Source: Pseudomonadota bacterium
GTDB taxonomy: Bacteria; Pseudomonadota; Alphaproteobacteria; Rhizobiales; Hyphomicrobiaceae
DNA: 64,000 bases
Direction: 5' to 3'
Assembly: GCA_018242215.1 (NCBI GenBank)
Contig: JAFECG010000019.1
Coordinates: 186,001 to 250,000, forward strand
Shown here one piece after another: positions 17,331-26,674 of the stretch. Both the position numbers and the translations under genes were made by a program. The notes beneath the pieces are model-generated. The model had not been told where the DNA came from. It made no database searches and saw only the letters and a list, made by a program, of their open reading frames with translations. The first letter of the stretch is position 1, and every line of letters begins with the position of its first letter.

Positions 17331-17855
17331 TCAGCCTTTCAAAGTCAGGGGCAGGCCGGCGGCGACAAAGATGACGCGATCGGCCGCGGCTGCGATTTTC
17401 TGATTAAGACGCCCGGCCTCATCACGGAACGCGCGGGCGAGTGGGTTGTCCGGCACGATGCCGAGACCGACCTCGTTCGCGACCATGACGCAGGGGGCGA
17501 CCCTTTTTGCGACAGCTGCCAGCAATGCCTCCGCGGCGTCGGAAACGGGGCGACCTGCGTGCATCAGGTTGGATGTCCAGAGTGTCAGGCAATCGACCAG
17601 TGTCGGCAGTTCGGCCGTGTGGTTCGCCAATGTATCGGCAAGTTCGAGCGGCGTTTCGTGATCCATCCACCCGGCCCTCCGGCGGCTTTTGTGATGTCTG
17701 ATCCGCTCGCGCATCTCGTCGTCGTAGGCCTCGGCGGTCGCAACATAGGCCCAAGGTCCGGGGATGGCAGTCAAAAATCGTTCGGCGTAAGCGCTTTTGC
17801 CGGAGCGCGCGCCGCCGAGAACGAGAGTTAGCTGCGGTAGGGTCGGTGTGGCCAT
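17331..17855 (-). CDS. cobU: Adenosylcobinamide kinase / adenosylcobinamide-phosphate guanylyltransferase (CobU/CobP)
   Basis: A 174-residue protein starting MATPTL with P-loop LVLGGARSGKSAYAE and the GTP-binding segment VDCLTLWTSN. The late VANEVGLGIVP motif is diagnostic for CobU. It phosphorylates adenosylcobinamide and attaches GMP to give AdoCbi-GDP for lower-ligand joining. ATG 17855 was chosen over TTG 17879. It is the first gene of the minus-strand operon and is divergent from cobW across a 354-bp region that carries the riboswitch on the opposite strand. Confidence 0.93.
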   Translation of the reverse strand: MATPTLPQLTLVLGGARSGKSAYAERFLTAIPGPWAYVATAEAYDDEMRERIRHHKSRRRAGWMDHETPLELADTLANHTAELPTLVDCLTLWTSNLMHAGRPVSDAAEALLAAVAKRVAPCVMVANEVGLGIVPDNPLARAFRDEAGRLNQKIAAAADRVIFVAAGLPLTLKG

Positions 17856-17926
17856 TATGGACTTTCGGGCGCTCGGCAAAGGCTTGCATGGCGATTGACG
17901 AAGGTTATGGGGTCACTTATCGATTG

Positions 17927-18089
17927 GGACGACGGTCCCTCGCAAGAGGGTTCAAAGGGAATGCGGTATTTACTCCGCAGCTGCCCCCGCAACTGTAGGC
18001 GGTGAGCACAGGCGAAAAAGCCACTGGGCGAAGGCCCGGGAAGGTCGCCGGGTGCGAAGACCCGTGAGCCAGGAGACCTGCCGTCGTCC
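17927..18089 (+). ncRNA. Cobalamin (AdoCbl) riboswitch upstream of cobW
   Basis: The closing stem P1 is perfect: GGACGACGG (17927-17935) with CCGTCGTCC (18081-18089). The conserved core includes AAGGGAAT, GCTGCCCCCGCAACTGTA, AAGCCACTG, and the B12 box GAGCCAGGAGACCTGCCG. It is oriented toward cobW, starting 120 bp downstream. It is expected to repress the cobW-cobB operon when cobalamin is plentiful. The divergent cobU operon is not downstream of it. Confidence 0.96.
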
Positions 18090-18209
18090 GAAACTTCCAA
18101 CCGTCGCCGGTGGGGCGAGAAAGGTTAAGATGCATCTCAGATCATCCGGCGCACCGCGGTGCGCATTCGTCGGGCCCTCTGAAAATCAAGCTTATACCGG
18201 GGGTGGCCA

Positions 18210-19247
18210 ATGAGCGCGCGCAAAGTTCCCGTCACGATCGTTACGGGGTTTCTGGGTGCGGGCAAGACAACGCTTGTGCGCCACACGATCGAGAATGCCG
18301 AAGGCCGTCGCCTGGCGCTGATCGTCAACGAGTTTGGCGATGTAGGGGTCGATGGCACGATACTCCGGTCGTGCGGCGTCGAGAATTGCCCCGATGAAAA
18401 CATCATTGAGCTGACGAACGGCTGTCTGTGCTGCACGGTCGCCGATGATTTTGTGCCGACGCTCGAGGCTCTGCTCGCGCGCAACCCGGCGCCGGATCAC
18501 ATCATCATCGAGACGTCGGGTCTCGCTTTGCCAAAGCCCTTGGTCAAGGCCTTCGAATGGCCGGATATCCGCAACCGCGTCACGGTCGATGGCGTCGTCA
18601 CCGTCGTCGATGGACCGGCGGTGCGCGGTGGCCGGTTTGCCGACGATCCGGCAAAGGTCGCCGCACAGCGCGAAGCCGACCCTTCTGTCGATCACGAGAA
18701 TCCGCTGGAGGAAGTTTACGAGGATCAGCTGCTCTGCGCCGACCTCGTCGTGCTCAATAAGACGGATTTGCTTTCCCCTGACGAGGCGGCTTCGATCTCC
18801 GAAGAGATCAGAAACAATGTTCCGCGGGCAATCAAGATCGTTGCGACGCGCGAGGGGAGGGTCCCTGCAGACGTGCTGCTCGGTCTCTCGGCGGCGGCGG
18901 AAAACGATCTGGCGGCGCGGCCGTCGCATCATGACAACGAACCCGAGCACGATCACGACGATTTCGAGACGTTTATCGTCGAGGTGCCCGAACTTTCTTC
19001 GCCTGACGATCTCGCATCGCGTGCAAGGGCCATTGCCGACGATCACGACGTGCTGCGCGTGAAAGGCTTCGCGGCCATCGACGGCAAACCGATGCGATTG
19101 CTTTTGCAAGGTGTCGGCGCGCGGATCGATGCGCGTTACGAACGTGCGTGGCGGCCAGGCGAGCCGCGGGTCGGCAAGCTCGTCGTCATCGGGCAGAAAG
19201 GTCTCGATCGTGAAGGCATCACTCGGACACTGACGGGCGTGGCCTGA
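18210..19247 (+). CDS. cobW: CobW-family GTPase, cobalt metallochaperone candidate
   Basis: A 345-residue G3E GTPase: P-loop GFLGAGKTT (13-21), the metal-binding GCLCCTV (Cys72, Cys74, Cys75), N-K-T-D guanine-binding motif, and a His/Asp-rich loop (residues about 233-249: H-H-D-N-E-P-E-H-D-H-D-D). The C-terminal CobW_C domain follows. CobW proteins are thought to deliver Co(II) to the CobNST chelatase. It is the first gene after the riboswitch, and its stop overlaps the cobN start by one base (TGATG). Confidence 0.94.
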   Translation: MSARKVPVTIVTGFLGAGKTTLVRHTIENAEGRRLALIVNEFGDVGVDGTILRSCGVENCPDENIIELTNGCLCCTVADDFVPTLEALLARNPAPDHIIIETSGLALPKPLVKAFEWPDIRNRVTVDGVVTVVDGPAVRGGRFADDPAKVAAQREADPSVDHENPLEEVYEDQLLCADLVVLNKTDLLSPDEAASISEEIRNNVPRAIKIVATREGRVPADVLLGLSAAAENDLAARPSHHDNEPEHDHDDFETFIVEVPELSSPDDLASRARAIADDHDVLRVKGFAAIDGKPMRLLLQGVGARIDARYERAWRPGEPRVGKLVVIGQKGLDREGITRTLTGVA

Positions 19248-22200
19248 TGCATATCGTCGTTCGCGAGAGCCGCGATCTGGATGAGGCCGCAGTGCCTCAG
19301 GACCTCGGACTCGCGCCTGCGGATATCGTCTTTCTGTCGTTCTCGGATTCCGATCTCGCGATGGCTGCGGCTGCTTTTCGGGGCGTCGACGGTGTGCGGC
19401 CGAGCGTTCGGATCGCGAACCTTAGTGCGCTGCGTCATCCGATGTCCGCCGATCTTTTCGTGGATACGACGCTGAAAGGTACGAAGGCTGTCCTGGTGCG
19501 TCTGCTCGGCGGTCTCGACTATTGGCGATACGGCGGCGAGCAGTTGGGGAAGCGCTGCCGCGAGCTTGGCGTTACGCTTGCCATCGTGCCCGGTGACGGC
19601 CGGCCGGATATCCGGCTTTCGGCGCTGTCGACGCTTGATTCCAAAGACCTTGCAGGGCTTGAAGCGCTTCTCGATGCCGGCGGCGTCGCGAACACGCGTG
19701 TGGCGATGGAGGCGGTCCTCAGGAAGGGCGGCGGTGATGGCGCTATTCCAGAGCCAAGAGAGATTCCGAACTTCGGAATTTATCGGGCGGCCGATGGTGC
19801 GTGCGCCGATCTCGGCGCGGCCGTGGTGGTCTTCTATCGTTCGCACCTCCTCGCGGGAGATGTCGCACCGATCGATGCTTTGACGGATGCGCTGAAAACA
19901 CGCGGGATCGCGGCGACGGCGATATACGTTCCGAGTCTCAAAGCTCCGGACGCGGCTCTGTGGCTGGAAAATGAACTTCGGCGGATCGGTCCGAGCGTCA
20001 TCGTCAATGCGACCGCCTTCGCTGCGCGCGACGCCGCGGAGGGGTCACCGCTCGATGTCGCCGATTGTCCGGTGCTGCAAGTAGCCTTCGCCAATTCGTC
20101 GTTCGCACAATGGGAGAAGTCGCAGCGTGGTGTCAGTGCGGCCGATCTCGCGATGCACGTCGTGCTGCCGGAGCTCGATGGGCGTCTGTTCGCGGGCGTC
20201 GTCTCGTTCAAGGAAGAGGACGAGCTTGGGACGGAGATCGGCACATCTCTGCTGCGGCATGTCCCTTATGATCCCAGTGTCGCGCATGTCGCGGGTCTTG
20301 CTGCGGCCTGGGCAAAATTTCGCTGTGCTCCTCGCGGCAATTTGCGTGTCGGATTGCTGCTTTCGACGTATCCAGGACGCCCCGATCAGATCGCGCATGC
20401 CGTCGGGCTCGATGGTCTCGAGAGCGCCTGCAGAATCGCAGTGCATCTAAAGAACGCCGGCTTTGAAGTTCCCAATGGTCCGTCGGGCTCACGCGACCTT
20501 GTCAGCCGTTTGGAGCCGACGTGCGCAGTATCGTGGCCGCTTGCTGCCTATCGGGCCGCTTTCGAGATGCTGCCAAAGGCATTCCGTGATCAGGTTGGCG
20601 CGGCGTGGGGCGATGCGGGGAACGACGATACGCTCGTCGACGGTGCCTTTCCATTCCGCATAGCGTCTTGCGGAAATCTCGTTATCGGACTGCAGCCGGA
20701 GCGTGGGCAAGTGCTCGATCGCAAGGCGCAGTATCATGATCCCAGCACGCCGCCACGACACAGCTATGTCGCGTTTTATCTTTGGCTGAGACACGTCGGG
20801 CAGATCGACGCGCTCATTCACCTCGGCGCGCACGGCACGCTCGAATGGCTGCCGGGGAAGGCCGTCGCGGGTAGCGACGCCTGCGCGCCACGCGCCGTAC
20901 TCGGCTCGCTGCCGATGATCTATCCGTTCATCGTGAACGATCCGGGTGAAGCGGCGCAGGCGAAGCGCCGGCTGGCCGCCGTGACGCTCGGGCACAAACC
21001 GCCACCAATGATCGACGCCGGCTTATCTGGTCCTTTGGGCGAGGTGGAACGACTTGTTGATGAGTTCTCATCGGCGGACGGTCTCGATCCGCGACGGCGC
21101 AAGGCGCTGTCCGGGCAGATTGTCGATGCGGCCATCCGAGCGGGCATCGCGGAACGGTGCGGGCTCGAAGCAGGAATGTCTCCAAATGAAGCGTTGATCC
21201 GCATCGATGCCTTCCTTTGCGATGTGAAAGAGCTCGCCATCCGTGACGGTTTGCATGTGCTTGACGCAACGGAGCTCGATGCGATCGTTCGCGCCCTTCA
21301 AGGCAAATTCATCGAACCCGGTCCGGCGGGAGCCCCTAGCCGCGGGCGTTCCGATGTGCTGCCGACGGGGCGCAATCTCTTCAGCGTCGATCCGCGCAGC
21401 GTTCCAACGCCGACCGCCTGGGCAAACGGAAAGCGGGCAGCAAAGGCAATTCTCGACCGTTACGTATCGGACCACGGAGAGTGGCCGCGCGCCATTGTGC
21501 TCGATCTCTGGGGCAGCGCGACTTTGCGAACGGGCGGCGAAGAACTGGCGACGGCGTTGGCGCTGCTCGGTGTCCGGCCTGTTTGGGATCAGCGGTCGTA
21601 TCGCGTGACGGGTATCGAGACCGAGGCTTTGGCTGAGCTTGGCCGCCCGAGGGTCGATGTCACGCTCCGTATTTCTGGGCTTTTCCGTGACATGTTCGGC
21701 GCACAGCTCGCGCTATTCGATAGCGCGGTGGCGCTGGTTGCAGGACTGTCCGAAGATGACGCCGACAATCCACTGCGGGCGGCGGTTAAATCGGAAGGGC
21801 GGCTCGATCGTATCTTCGGACCGGCCGGCGGAAGCTTTGGCGCAGGCGTCATGCAGCACATCGATCGCGGCGACTGGACCGAACGTGCTGATCTCGGGCG
21901 GTCGTATATCGAGAGTTCGCAGGAAGCTTATCGGAGCGAACGCATCTCCTCGACCGCCGCGAATTTTGAAAATCGCGTCAAGACGGCGGACGCCTTCGTG
22001 CACGTTCAGGATCATACAGAGATCGATCTTTTGACCGGCGGTGATTTCGCAGCTCACGAGGGTGGCTTCGCGGCGGCGGCGGCGGCGCTCGGCAACGATC
22101 GGGTTGCGCTCTACCATGGCGACACAGCAACCCCGGAAAATCCGCGCGTCCGTACGCTTCAGGAGGAATGCGCGCGCGTCATTCACGGCCGCGCCGCGAA

Positions 22201-22513
22201 CACGCGGTGGATTGAGGGTCAGATGCGTCACGGTTTCCGCGGCGGCGCGGAGATAGCGCAAAGCGTGGATGCGGCGTTCGCGTTTGCAGCGACGGCCCGT
22301 GCCGTCGATAACGGGGGCTTTGAGCGCCTCTACGAGGCATACCTTGGAGATCCGGTAGTTGCGGCATTCTTGGAACGCGAAAATCCAGCGGCGATCGAAG
22401 CTATGCGCCGCCGGTTCGAAGAGGCGATCGCGCGCGGCCTTTGGCAACCACGCCGGAATGATATCGAAGCGATCGACAGTGGCCGGACGTCTTCGCAAGA
22501 GGCTGCGGAATGA
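19247..22513 (+). CDS. cobN: Cobaltochelatase large subunit CobN
   Basis: A 1088-residue CobN/BchH-family protein, somewhat shorter than Pseudomonas denitrificans CobN (about 1275). Recognisable blocks are L-L-S-T-Y-P-G-R-P-D-Q-I about one third in, the H-L-G-A-H-G-T-L-E-W-L-P-G-K stretch, and the C-terminal Y-L-G-D-P segment. It inserts cobalt into hydrogenobyrinic acid a,c-diamide with CobS and CobT, which are not in this window. It overlaps cobW by one base and cobG by four bases. Confidence 0.95.
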   Translation: MHIVVRESRDLDEAAVPQDLGLAPADIVFLSFSDSDLAMAAAAFRGVDGVRPSVRIANLSALRHPMSADLFVDTTLKGTKAVLVRLLGGLDYWRYGGEQLGKRCRELGVTLAIVPGDGRPDIRLSALSTLDSKDLAGLEALLDAGGVANTRVAMEAVLRKGGGDGAIPEPREIPNFGIYRAADGACADLGAAVVVFYRSHLLAGDVAPIDALTDALKTRGIAATAIYVPSLKAPDAALWLENELRRIGPSVIVNATAFAARDAAEGSPLDVADCPVLQVAFANSSFAQWEKSQRGVSAADLAMHVVLPELDGRLFAGVVSFKEEDELGTEIGTSLLRHVPYDPSVAHVAGLAAAWAKFRCAPRGNLRVGLLLSTYPGRPDQIAHAVGLDGLESACRIAVHLKNAGFEVPNGPSGSRDLVSRLEPTCAVSWPLAAYRAAFEMLPKAFRDQVGAAWGDAGNDDTLVDGAFPFRIASCGNLVIGLQPERGQVLDRKAQYHDPSTPPRHSYVAFYLWLRHVGQIDALIHLGAHGTLEWLPGKAVAGSDACAPRAVLGSLPMIYPFIVNDPGEAAQAKRRLAAVTLGHKPPPMIDAGLSGPLGEVERLVDEFSSADGLDPRRRKALSGQIVDAAIRAGIAERCGLEAGMSPNEALIRIDAFLCDVKELAIRDGLHVLDATELDAIVRALQGKFIEPGPAGAPSRGRSDVLPTGRNLFSVDPRSVPTPTAWANGKRAAKAILDRYVSDHGEWPRAIVLDLWGSATLRTGGEELATALALLGVRPVWDQRSYRVTGIETEALAELGRPRVDVTLRISGLFRDMFGAQLALFDSAVALVAGLSEDDADNPLRAAVKSEGRLDRIFGPAGGSFGAGVMQHIDRGDWTERADLGRSYIESSQEAYRSERISSTAANFENRVKTADAFVHVQDHTEIDLLTGGDFAAHEGGFAAAAAALGNDRVALYHGDTATPENPRVRTLQEECARVIHGRAANTRWIEGQMRHGFRGGAEIAQSVDAAFAFAATARAVDNGGFERLYEAYLGDPVVAAFLERENPAAIEAMRRRFEEAIARGLWQPRRNDIEAIDSGRTSSQEAAE

Positions 22514-23781
22514 CGACAGCGGCACATTTGCGGAAGGGTTGGTGCCCCGGTGCGCTCCGGCCGATGCGTTCGGGCGATGGCCTTCTGGTGCGGGTCAGGC
22601 CGCATGCAGGCGTCTTTTCGCTCTCCGCTCTTTGTTGCATCGGAACGGTTGCGGCGCGGTTCGGGTCTGGAGAGATCGACCTTACAAATCGCGGTAATTT
22701 TCAGATCCGGGGCGTATCCGACGACTCTTTCGAAGGGGCGCTGGCAGCCCTGGACGAAGTCGGCCTGATCGATACGTCGGCCGAGGCAGAGGCGGTGCGC
22801 AACGTCGTCGTCGATCCGTTGAGCGGACTTGATCCGCGCCACGCGGATGTTCGCGATCTCGCGGCGTGGCTCGAAGATTTACTCGCGAGCGATGCTCGTC
22901 TCTGGTCGCTGCCGGGGAAATTCGGGTTCAGTTTTTCGGGCCTCCCCGCGCCAGGCGTCGGTGGCCGGACAACGGATATCATGCTTGCGGCCAGCGGCGA
23001 CCACTTCTCGGTGTTCATCGACGGGGCGGCCGAGGTGCATTCCGAGGTTCGGCGACAGGAGGCTGTCAATGCCGCGCATCATCTCGCGCTGACCTTCGTC
23101 GAGCTCAAAGAGAACGATGCAAGCTTCCGTCGCATGCGTGATGCGGTTTCCCGGTTTGGCGCGGTGACCGTCTTTGCGATGTCGGGATTACGGGCGTCAC
23201 ACTCGCCGATGAGACGAGGCGATCATCGTTCGCATCTCATCGGAAGACTTTCGCAAAACGAACAGACATTTGCGGTTGGCGTCGGGCTCCCCTTCGGGCG
23301 GATTACTGCAGTCCAAATCGCGTCGCTTTGCGATGGGGCTGCCGGCGCAAATGTCACAAGGGTTCACATCAGCCCGGAAAGGGCTCTGGTATTTCCGGTT
23401 TCGGACGACGCAACTGCTGACACTCTTCTTCTTGGGGCCGAACGTGCCGGGCTCATAGCGCGCCCCCGAGACGTGCGGCTCGCGATGGACGTCTGTCCCG
23501 GCGCGCCGGCCTGCAGGAACGCCAGCACGGAGACGCGCCGGGATGCGGAGCGCCTCGCAGCGACGTTCAGCGGCGGAATGAATGGCTATTCGCTGCACGT
23601 TTCGGGCTGCGAGAAGGGTTGCGCGCGCCAAGCGGACGCGGACATCACGCTTGTCGGCCGCGGCGGATCATACGACATCATCCGCAATGGCTGCGCCAGC
23701 GCAGTGAGTGCCATTGCCCACGTCAAACCCGACGAGATCGGCGCGGTGATTTCGCGCTTCATCATGGAGCCTGCGAAATGA
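22510..23781 (+). CDS. cobG: Precorrin-3B synthase CobG
   Basis: A 423-residue protein of the nitrite/sulfite reductase ferredoxin-like fold. It starts with R-K-G-W-C-P-G-A-L-R-P-M. A [4Fe-4S] cysteine set is visible in the C-terminal half: C-P-G-A-P-A-C and later C-E-K-G-C-A-R. CobG uses oxygen to hydroxylate C20 of precorrin-3A and form the gamma-lactone, which marks the aerobic cobalamin route. The ATGA overlap with cobN implies coupling; the same type of overlap leads to cobH. Confidence 0.94.
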   Translation: MTTAAHLRKGWCPGALRPMRSGDGLLVRVRPHAGVFSLSALCCIGTVAARFGSGEIDLTNRGNFQIRGVSDDSFEGALAALDEVGLIDTSAEAEAVRNVVVDPLSGLDPRHADVRDLAAWLEDLLASDARLWSLPGKFGFSFSGLPAPGVGGRTTDIMLAASGDHFSVFIDGAAEVHSEVRRQEAVNAAHHLALTFVELKENDASFRRMRDAVSRFGAVTVFAMSGLRASHSPMRRGDHRSHLIGRLSQNEQTFAVGVGLPFGRITAVQIASLCDGAAGANVTRVHISPERALVFPVSDDATADTLLLGAERAGLIARPRDVRLAMDVCPGAPACRNASTETRRDAERLAATFSGGMNGYSLHVSGCEKGCARQADADITLVGRGGSYDIIRNGCASAVSAIAHVKPDEIGAVISRFIMEPAK

Positions 23782-24407
23782 GCGTCCAGGACTACATCCG
23801 CGACGGCGCGGCGATCTATGCACGCTCTTTCGCGATCATTCGCGCGGAAGCTGATCTTGCCGGATTGTCGCCTGAAGAAGAGCGTGTTGTGGTGCGCATC
23901 ATTCACGCATGCGGCATGGTCGAAGTCGCGCGGGACATCGTGATGTCGCCGACGTTTGCGCGGGATGCAGCTGTCGCGCTCAAGAGAGGCGCGCCCATCC
24001 TGTGCGATTCGATGATGGTCGCCGACGGTGTCACACGTGCGCGTCTTCCAGCAAATAATTCCGTCGTCTGTACGCTGCGCAATCCGCGCGTTCCTGAGAT
24101 TGCAACTTCCATTGGCAATACGCGGACCGCGGCGGCGATGGAGCTATGGAAACCGCAGCTTGCCGGTTCCGTCGTTGTCGTCGGAAATGCGCCAACCGCA
24201 CTTTTCCGACTCCTCGAACTTTTGGACGAGGGAGCACCGAAGCCTGCGGCCGTCATCGGCATGCCGGTCGGATTCGTCGGCGCGGCAGAGTCGAAAGAGG
24301 CGCTGGCCGACGACGGGCGCGTTCCGTTCGCGATCGTCAAAGGACGGAAGGGTGGTAGCGCGATGGCCGCTGCGGCCGTCAATGCGCTTGCAAGCGAGGC
24401 CGAATGA
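23778..24407 (+). CDS. cobH: Precorrin-8X methylmutase CobH
   Basis: A 209-residue protein with the catalytic His at position 43 inside V-R-I-I-H-A-C-G-M, matching the known active-site His43 of P. denitrificans CobH, and the conserved V-G-N-A-P-T-A-L-F and P-V-G-F-V-G-A motifs. It moves the C11 methyl group to C12 to give hydrogenobyrinate. ATG 23778 overlaps the cobG stop (ATGA); the upstream open frame is out of register with cobG and not real. Confidence 0.95.
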   Translation: MSVQDYIRDGAAIYARSFAIIRAEADLAGLSPEEERVVVRIIHACGMVEVARDIVMSPTFARDAAVALKRGAPILCDSMMVADGVTRARLPANNSVVCTLRNPRVPEIATSIGNTRTAAAMELWKPQLAGSVVVVGNAPTALFRLLELLDEGAPKPAAVIGMPVGFVGAAESKEALADDGRVPFAIVKGRKGGSAMAAAAVNALASEAE

Positions 24408-25147
24408 CCGCGATTAAATCCGGGACACTTTTCGGCGTCGGCCTCGGCCCCGGCGATCCCGAGCTGATGACGCTCAAAGCCGCGCGCGTTTTGAGTTCCG
24501 CGCACGTCGTGGCGCATTTCCGAAAGTGTGGCCGGGCGGGCCATGCGCGGACGATCGCGAACGCACACATTCGCGGTGATGCCATCGAAGCGGCTTTCGA
24601 ATATCCGGTGACAACCGAGATCGATTTTCGCGACGAGGGGTATGTCTCCGCCATTCGCGATTTTTACGCGGCGAGCGCCGCATCGATCATCTCGCATCTT
24701 CAGGACGGGCGCGACGTGGCGCTCCTTTGCGAGGGCGATCCATTTTTCTATGGCTCGTTCCTGCATATGTATGATCGGATCAAGGCGACGCATCCGGTGA
24801 TGGTCATTCCCGGTATCACGGGCATGTCGGGCTGCTGGACGGCTGCGCAGGCACCGATCACCTATGGCGATGACGTTCTGACCGTGTTGCCCGGCACGCT
24901 CGGTCAGGATGCACTCGCGCGTCGCCTCAGAGATGCCGATGCTGCAGTCATCATGAAAGTCGGGCACAATCTGGATAAGATCAAAGCAGCGCTTCGCGAT
25001 GCCGAACGCTACGACGATGCGATCTACGTCGAGCGAGGGACGATGCCGGGCGAGCGCATCTCGCGCCTGTCCGATCTCGGAGACTGCGCCGTTCCGTACT
25101 TCTCGATCATTCTTCTTCCCGGCGGCCGTGGAAGGCGCATCGCATGA
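24404..25147 (+). CDS. cobI: Precorrin-2 C20-methyltransferase CobI
   Basis: A 247-residue SAM-dependent tetrapyrrole methylase with VGLGPGDPELMTLKA at the N-terminus, G-D-P-F-F-Y-G-S-F in the middle and P-G-I-T-G-M-S-G-C-W after it, the CobI pattern. It converts precorrin-2 to precorrin-3A. It overlaps cobH and cobJ by ATGA at both ends. Confidence 0.94.
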   Translation: MTAIKSGTLFGVGLGPGDPELMTLKAARVLSSAHVVAHFRKCGRAGHARTIANAHIRGDAIEAAFEYPVTTEIDFRDEGYVSAIRDFYAASAASIISHLQDGRDVALLCEGDPFFYGSFLHMYDRIKATHPVMVIPGITGMSGCWTAAQAPITYGDDVLTVLPGTLGQDALARRLRDADAAVIMKVGHNLDKIKAALRDAERYDDAIYVERGTMPGERISRLSDLGDCAVPYFSIILLPGGRGRRIA

Positions 25148-25902
25148 ACGGGCATTTGACGATCGTGGGGCTCGGGCCGGGGCCAGAAAACTGGGTGACA
25201 CCCGCCGCTACCGATGCCGTCGGGCGGGCAGACATCATTCTCGGCTACGCTCCCTACGTAAAGCGGCTGACGCCGCGCGCGGGACAGGTGTTCGAAGCGT
25301 CCGACAATCGGGAGGAACTCGTGCGGGCGGAACGCGCTCTTGCGCTGGCGGCGAGCGGCCGGCGTGTGGCGGTTGTTTCGGGCGGCGATCCCGGTGTCTT
25401 CGCGATGGCGGCGGCCGTTTACGAAGCGGTCGAGAAAAACCCTGCGTCCGCGAATGGCGTCGAGATTCGCGTGGAGCCGGGCGTCACGGCGATGCTGGCG
25501 GCGGCGGCGCGGATCGGGGCGCCATTGGGTCATGACTTCTGTGCCATTTCGCTTTCGGACAATCTCAAGTCATGGGCGACGATCGAGAAGCGCCTGCGGC
25601 TTGCGGCGGAGGCCGATTTCGTCATGGCTCTCTACAACCCCGCATCGAAAGCGCGGCCGCAGCAGATCGAGCAGGCTTTCGAAATTCTGCGGACGGTCCT
25701 GCCTTCTGAAACGATCGTCGTGTTCGCGCGTGCCGTGGGTCGAGCAGATGAAGATGTCGATGTGACGACGCTTATCGGGGCCGCCGAGATGGCGTGCGAT
25801 ATGCGGACGCTCGTTCTGGTGGGATCGCGAGCGACGCGGAGCGTGCAGTCCGGCGATGGGCGCGCCTGGGTCTATACGCCGAGATCGGAGCGTGACCGGT
25901 GA
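25144..25902 (+). CDS. cobJ: Precorrin-3B C17-methyltransferase CobJ
   Basis: A 252-residue SAM-dependent methylase with IVGLGPGPENWVTPAA, L-G-Y-A-P-Y-V near residue 35, V-S-G-G-D-P-G-V-F-A-M and L-Y-N-P-A-S-K-A-R-P. It methylates C17 and contracts the ring to precorrin-4. Its 3' end overlaps the convergent cobK by 31 bp. Confidence 0.95.
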   Translation: MNGHLTIVGLGPGPENWVTPAATDAVGRADIILGYAPYVKRLTPRAGQVFEASDNREELVRAERALALAASGRRVAVVSGGDPGVFAMAAAVYEAVEKNPASANGVEIRVEPGVTAMLAAAARIGAPLGHDFCAISLSDNLKSWATIEKRLRLAAEADFVMALYNPASKARPQQIEQAFEILRTVLPSETIVVFARAVGRADEDVDVTTLIGAAEMACDMRTLVLVGSRATRSVQSGDGRAWVYTPRSERDR

Positions 25903-26660
25903 TAGTCCGCGATCCATCTCAGCGCGTCATCGACGGATGGAACGGTCGTTCGCGGCGGAAGGGCGGGTCGACGCACCATATGCACCTTGATGCCGAGTCT
26001 CCGCGCGGCTTCGATTTTCGCGTAGGCGGCGCTGCCGCCCGCGTTCTTCGCGAGGACATAGCGGATGTTATGATCTTCGAAGAGGTTAGCGTCATCTTCG
26101 GTTCGGAAGGGACCGCGCGCCGTGATGAGCGACGCGTGCGCGAGCTCCTTGGGAAGTTCCAACGGATCGACGACGCGGATCACGTAGCGATGATGTGGTG
26201 CGATCCGAAGGGCGTCGATGGCCTGGCGGCCAAGTGCGGAAAAGACGTGCTGCGGTTCATCGGGAAGAGCGGACACGGCCTCCGCGACGCGATCGTATTC
26301 GATCCAGTCGTCGCCGGGGACGCGCATCCAAGGCGGCCGTTCGATCGCGAGGAGCGAAATGCCGGATGCGGTGGTCGCTGCGATGGCATTGGCGCTGATG
26401 CGTGCGGCGAAGGGATGTGTTGCGTCGAGGAGAAGGTCAATATTTTCGCGGCGCAGATAGTCGGCGAGGCCCTCGGCACCGCCAAAGCCACCGACGCGGA
26501 CGGAGAGTGCGGCTGCGGCTGGATTGGCCGTGCGTCCGGCAAGGGACAATGTGGCGGCGATGCCAGCGTCGCGAGCAAGACGTTCGGCAAGGGCCGACGC
26601 CTCGGTCGTTCCGCCAAGAAGCAAAATGCGCAGTCGTCTGCCGGGCGCGGCGGTCATCAT
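25872..26660 (-). CDS. cobK: Precorrin-6A reductase CobK, inverted inside the operon
   Basis: A 262-residue NADPH-dependent reductase with I-L-L-L-G-G-T-T-E-A-S-A-L-A at the N-terminus, S-L-A-G-R-T, D-A-T-H-P-F-A and the late A-K-N-A-G-G-S, all CobK signatures. It reduces precorrin-6A to 6B. It is the only minus-strand gene between cobW and cobB: it is convergent with cobJ (31-bp overlap) and divergent from cobL (14-bp gap). Its promoter must therefore lie inside cobL, and transcripts of the plus-strand operon must cross it in antisense if cobL-cobB depend on read-through. Confidence 0.94.
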   Translation of the reverse strand: MMTAAPGRRLRILLLGGTTEASALAERLARDAGIAATLSLAGRTANPAAAALSVRVGGFGGAEGLADYLRRENIDLLLDATHPFAARISANAIAATTASGISLLAIERPPWMRVPGDDWIEYDRVAEAVSALPDEPQHVFSALGRQAIDALRIAPHHRYVIRVVDPLELPKELAHASLITARGPFRTEDDANLFEDHNIRYVLAKNAGGSAAYAKIEAARRLGIKVHMVRRPALPPRTTVPSVDDALRWIADYHRSRSDLGV

Positions 26661-26674
26661 TGGAGCCCCATGCC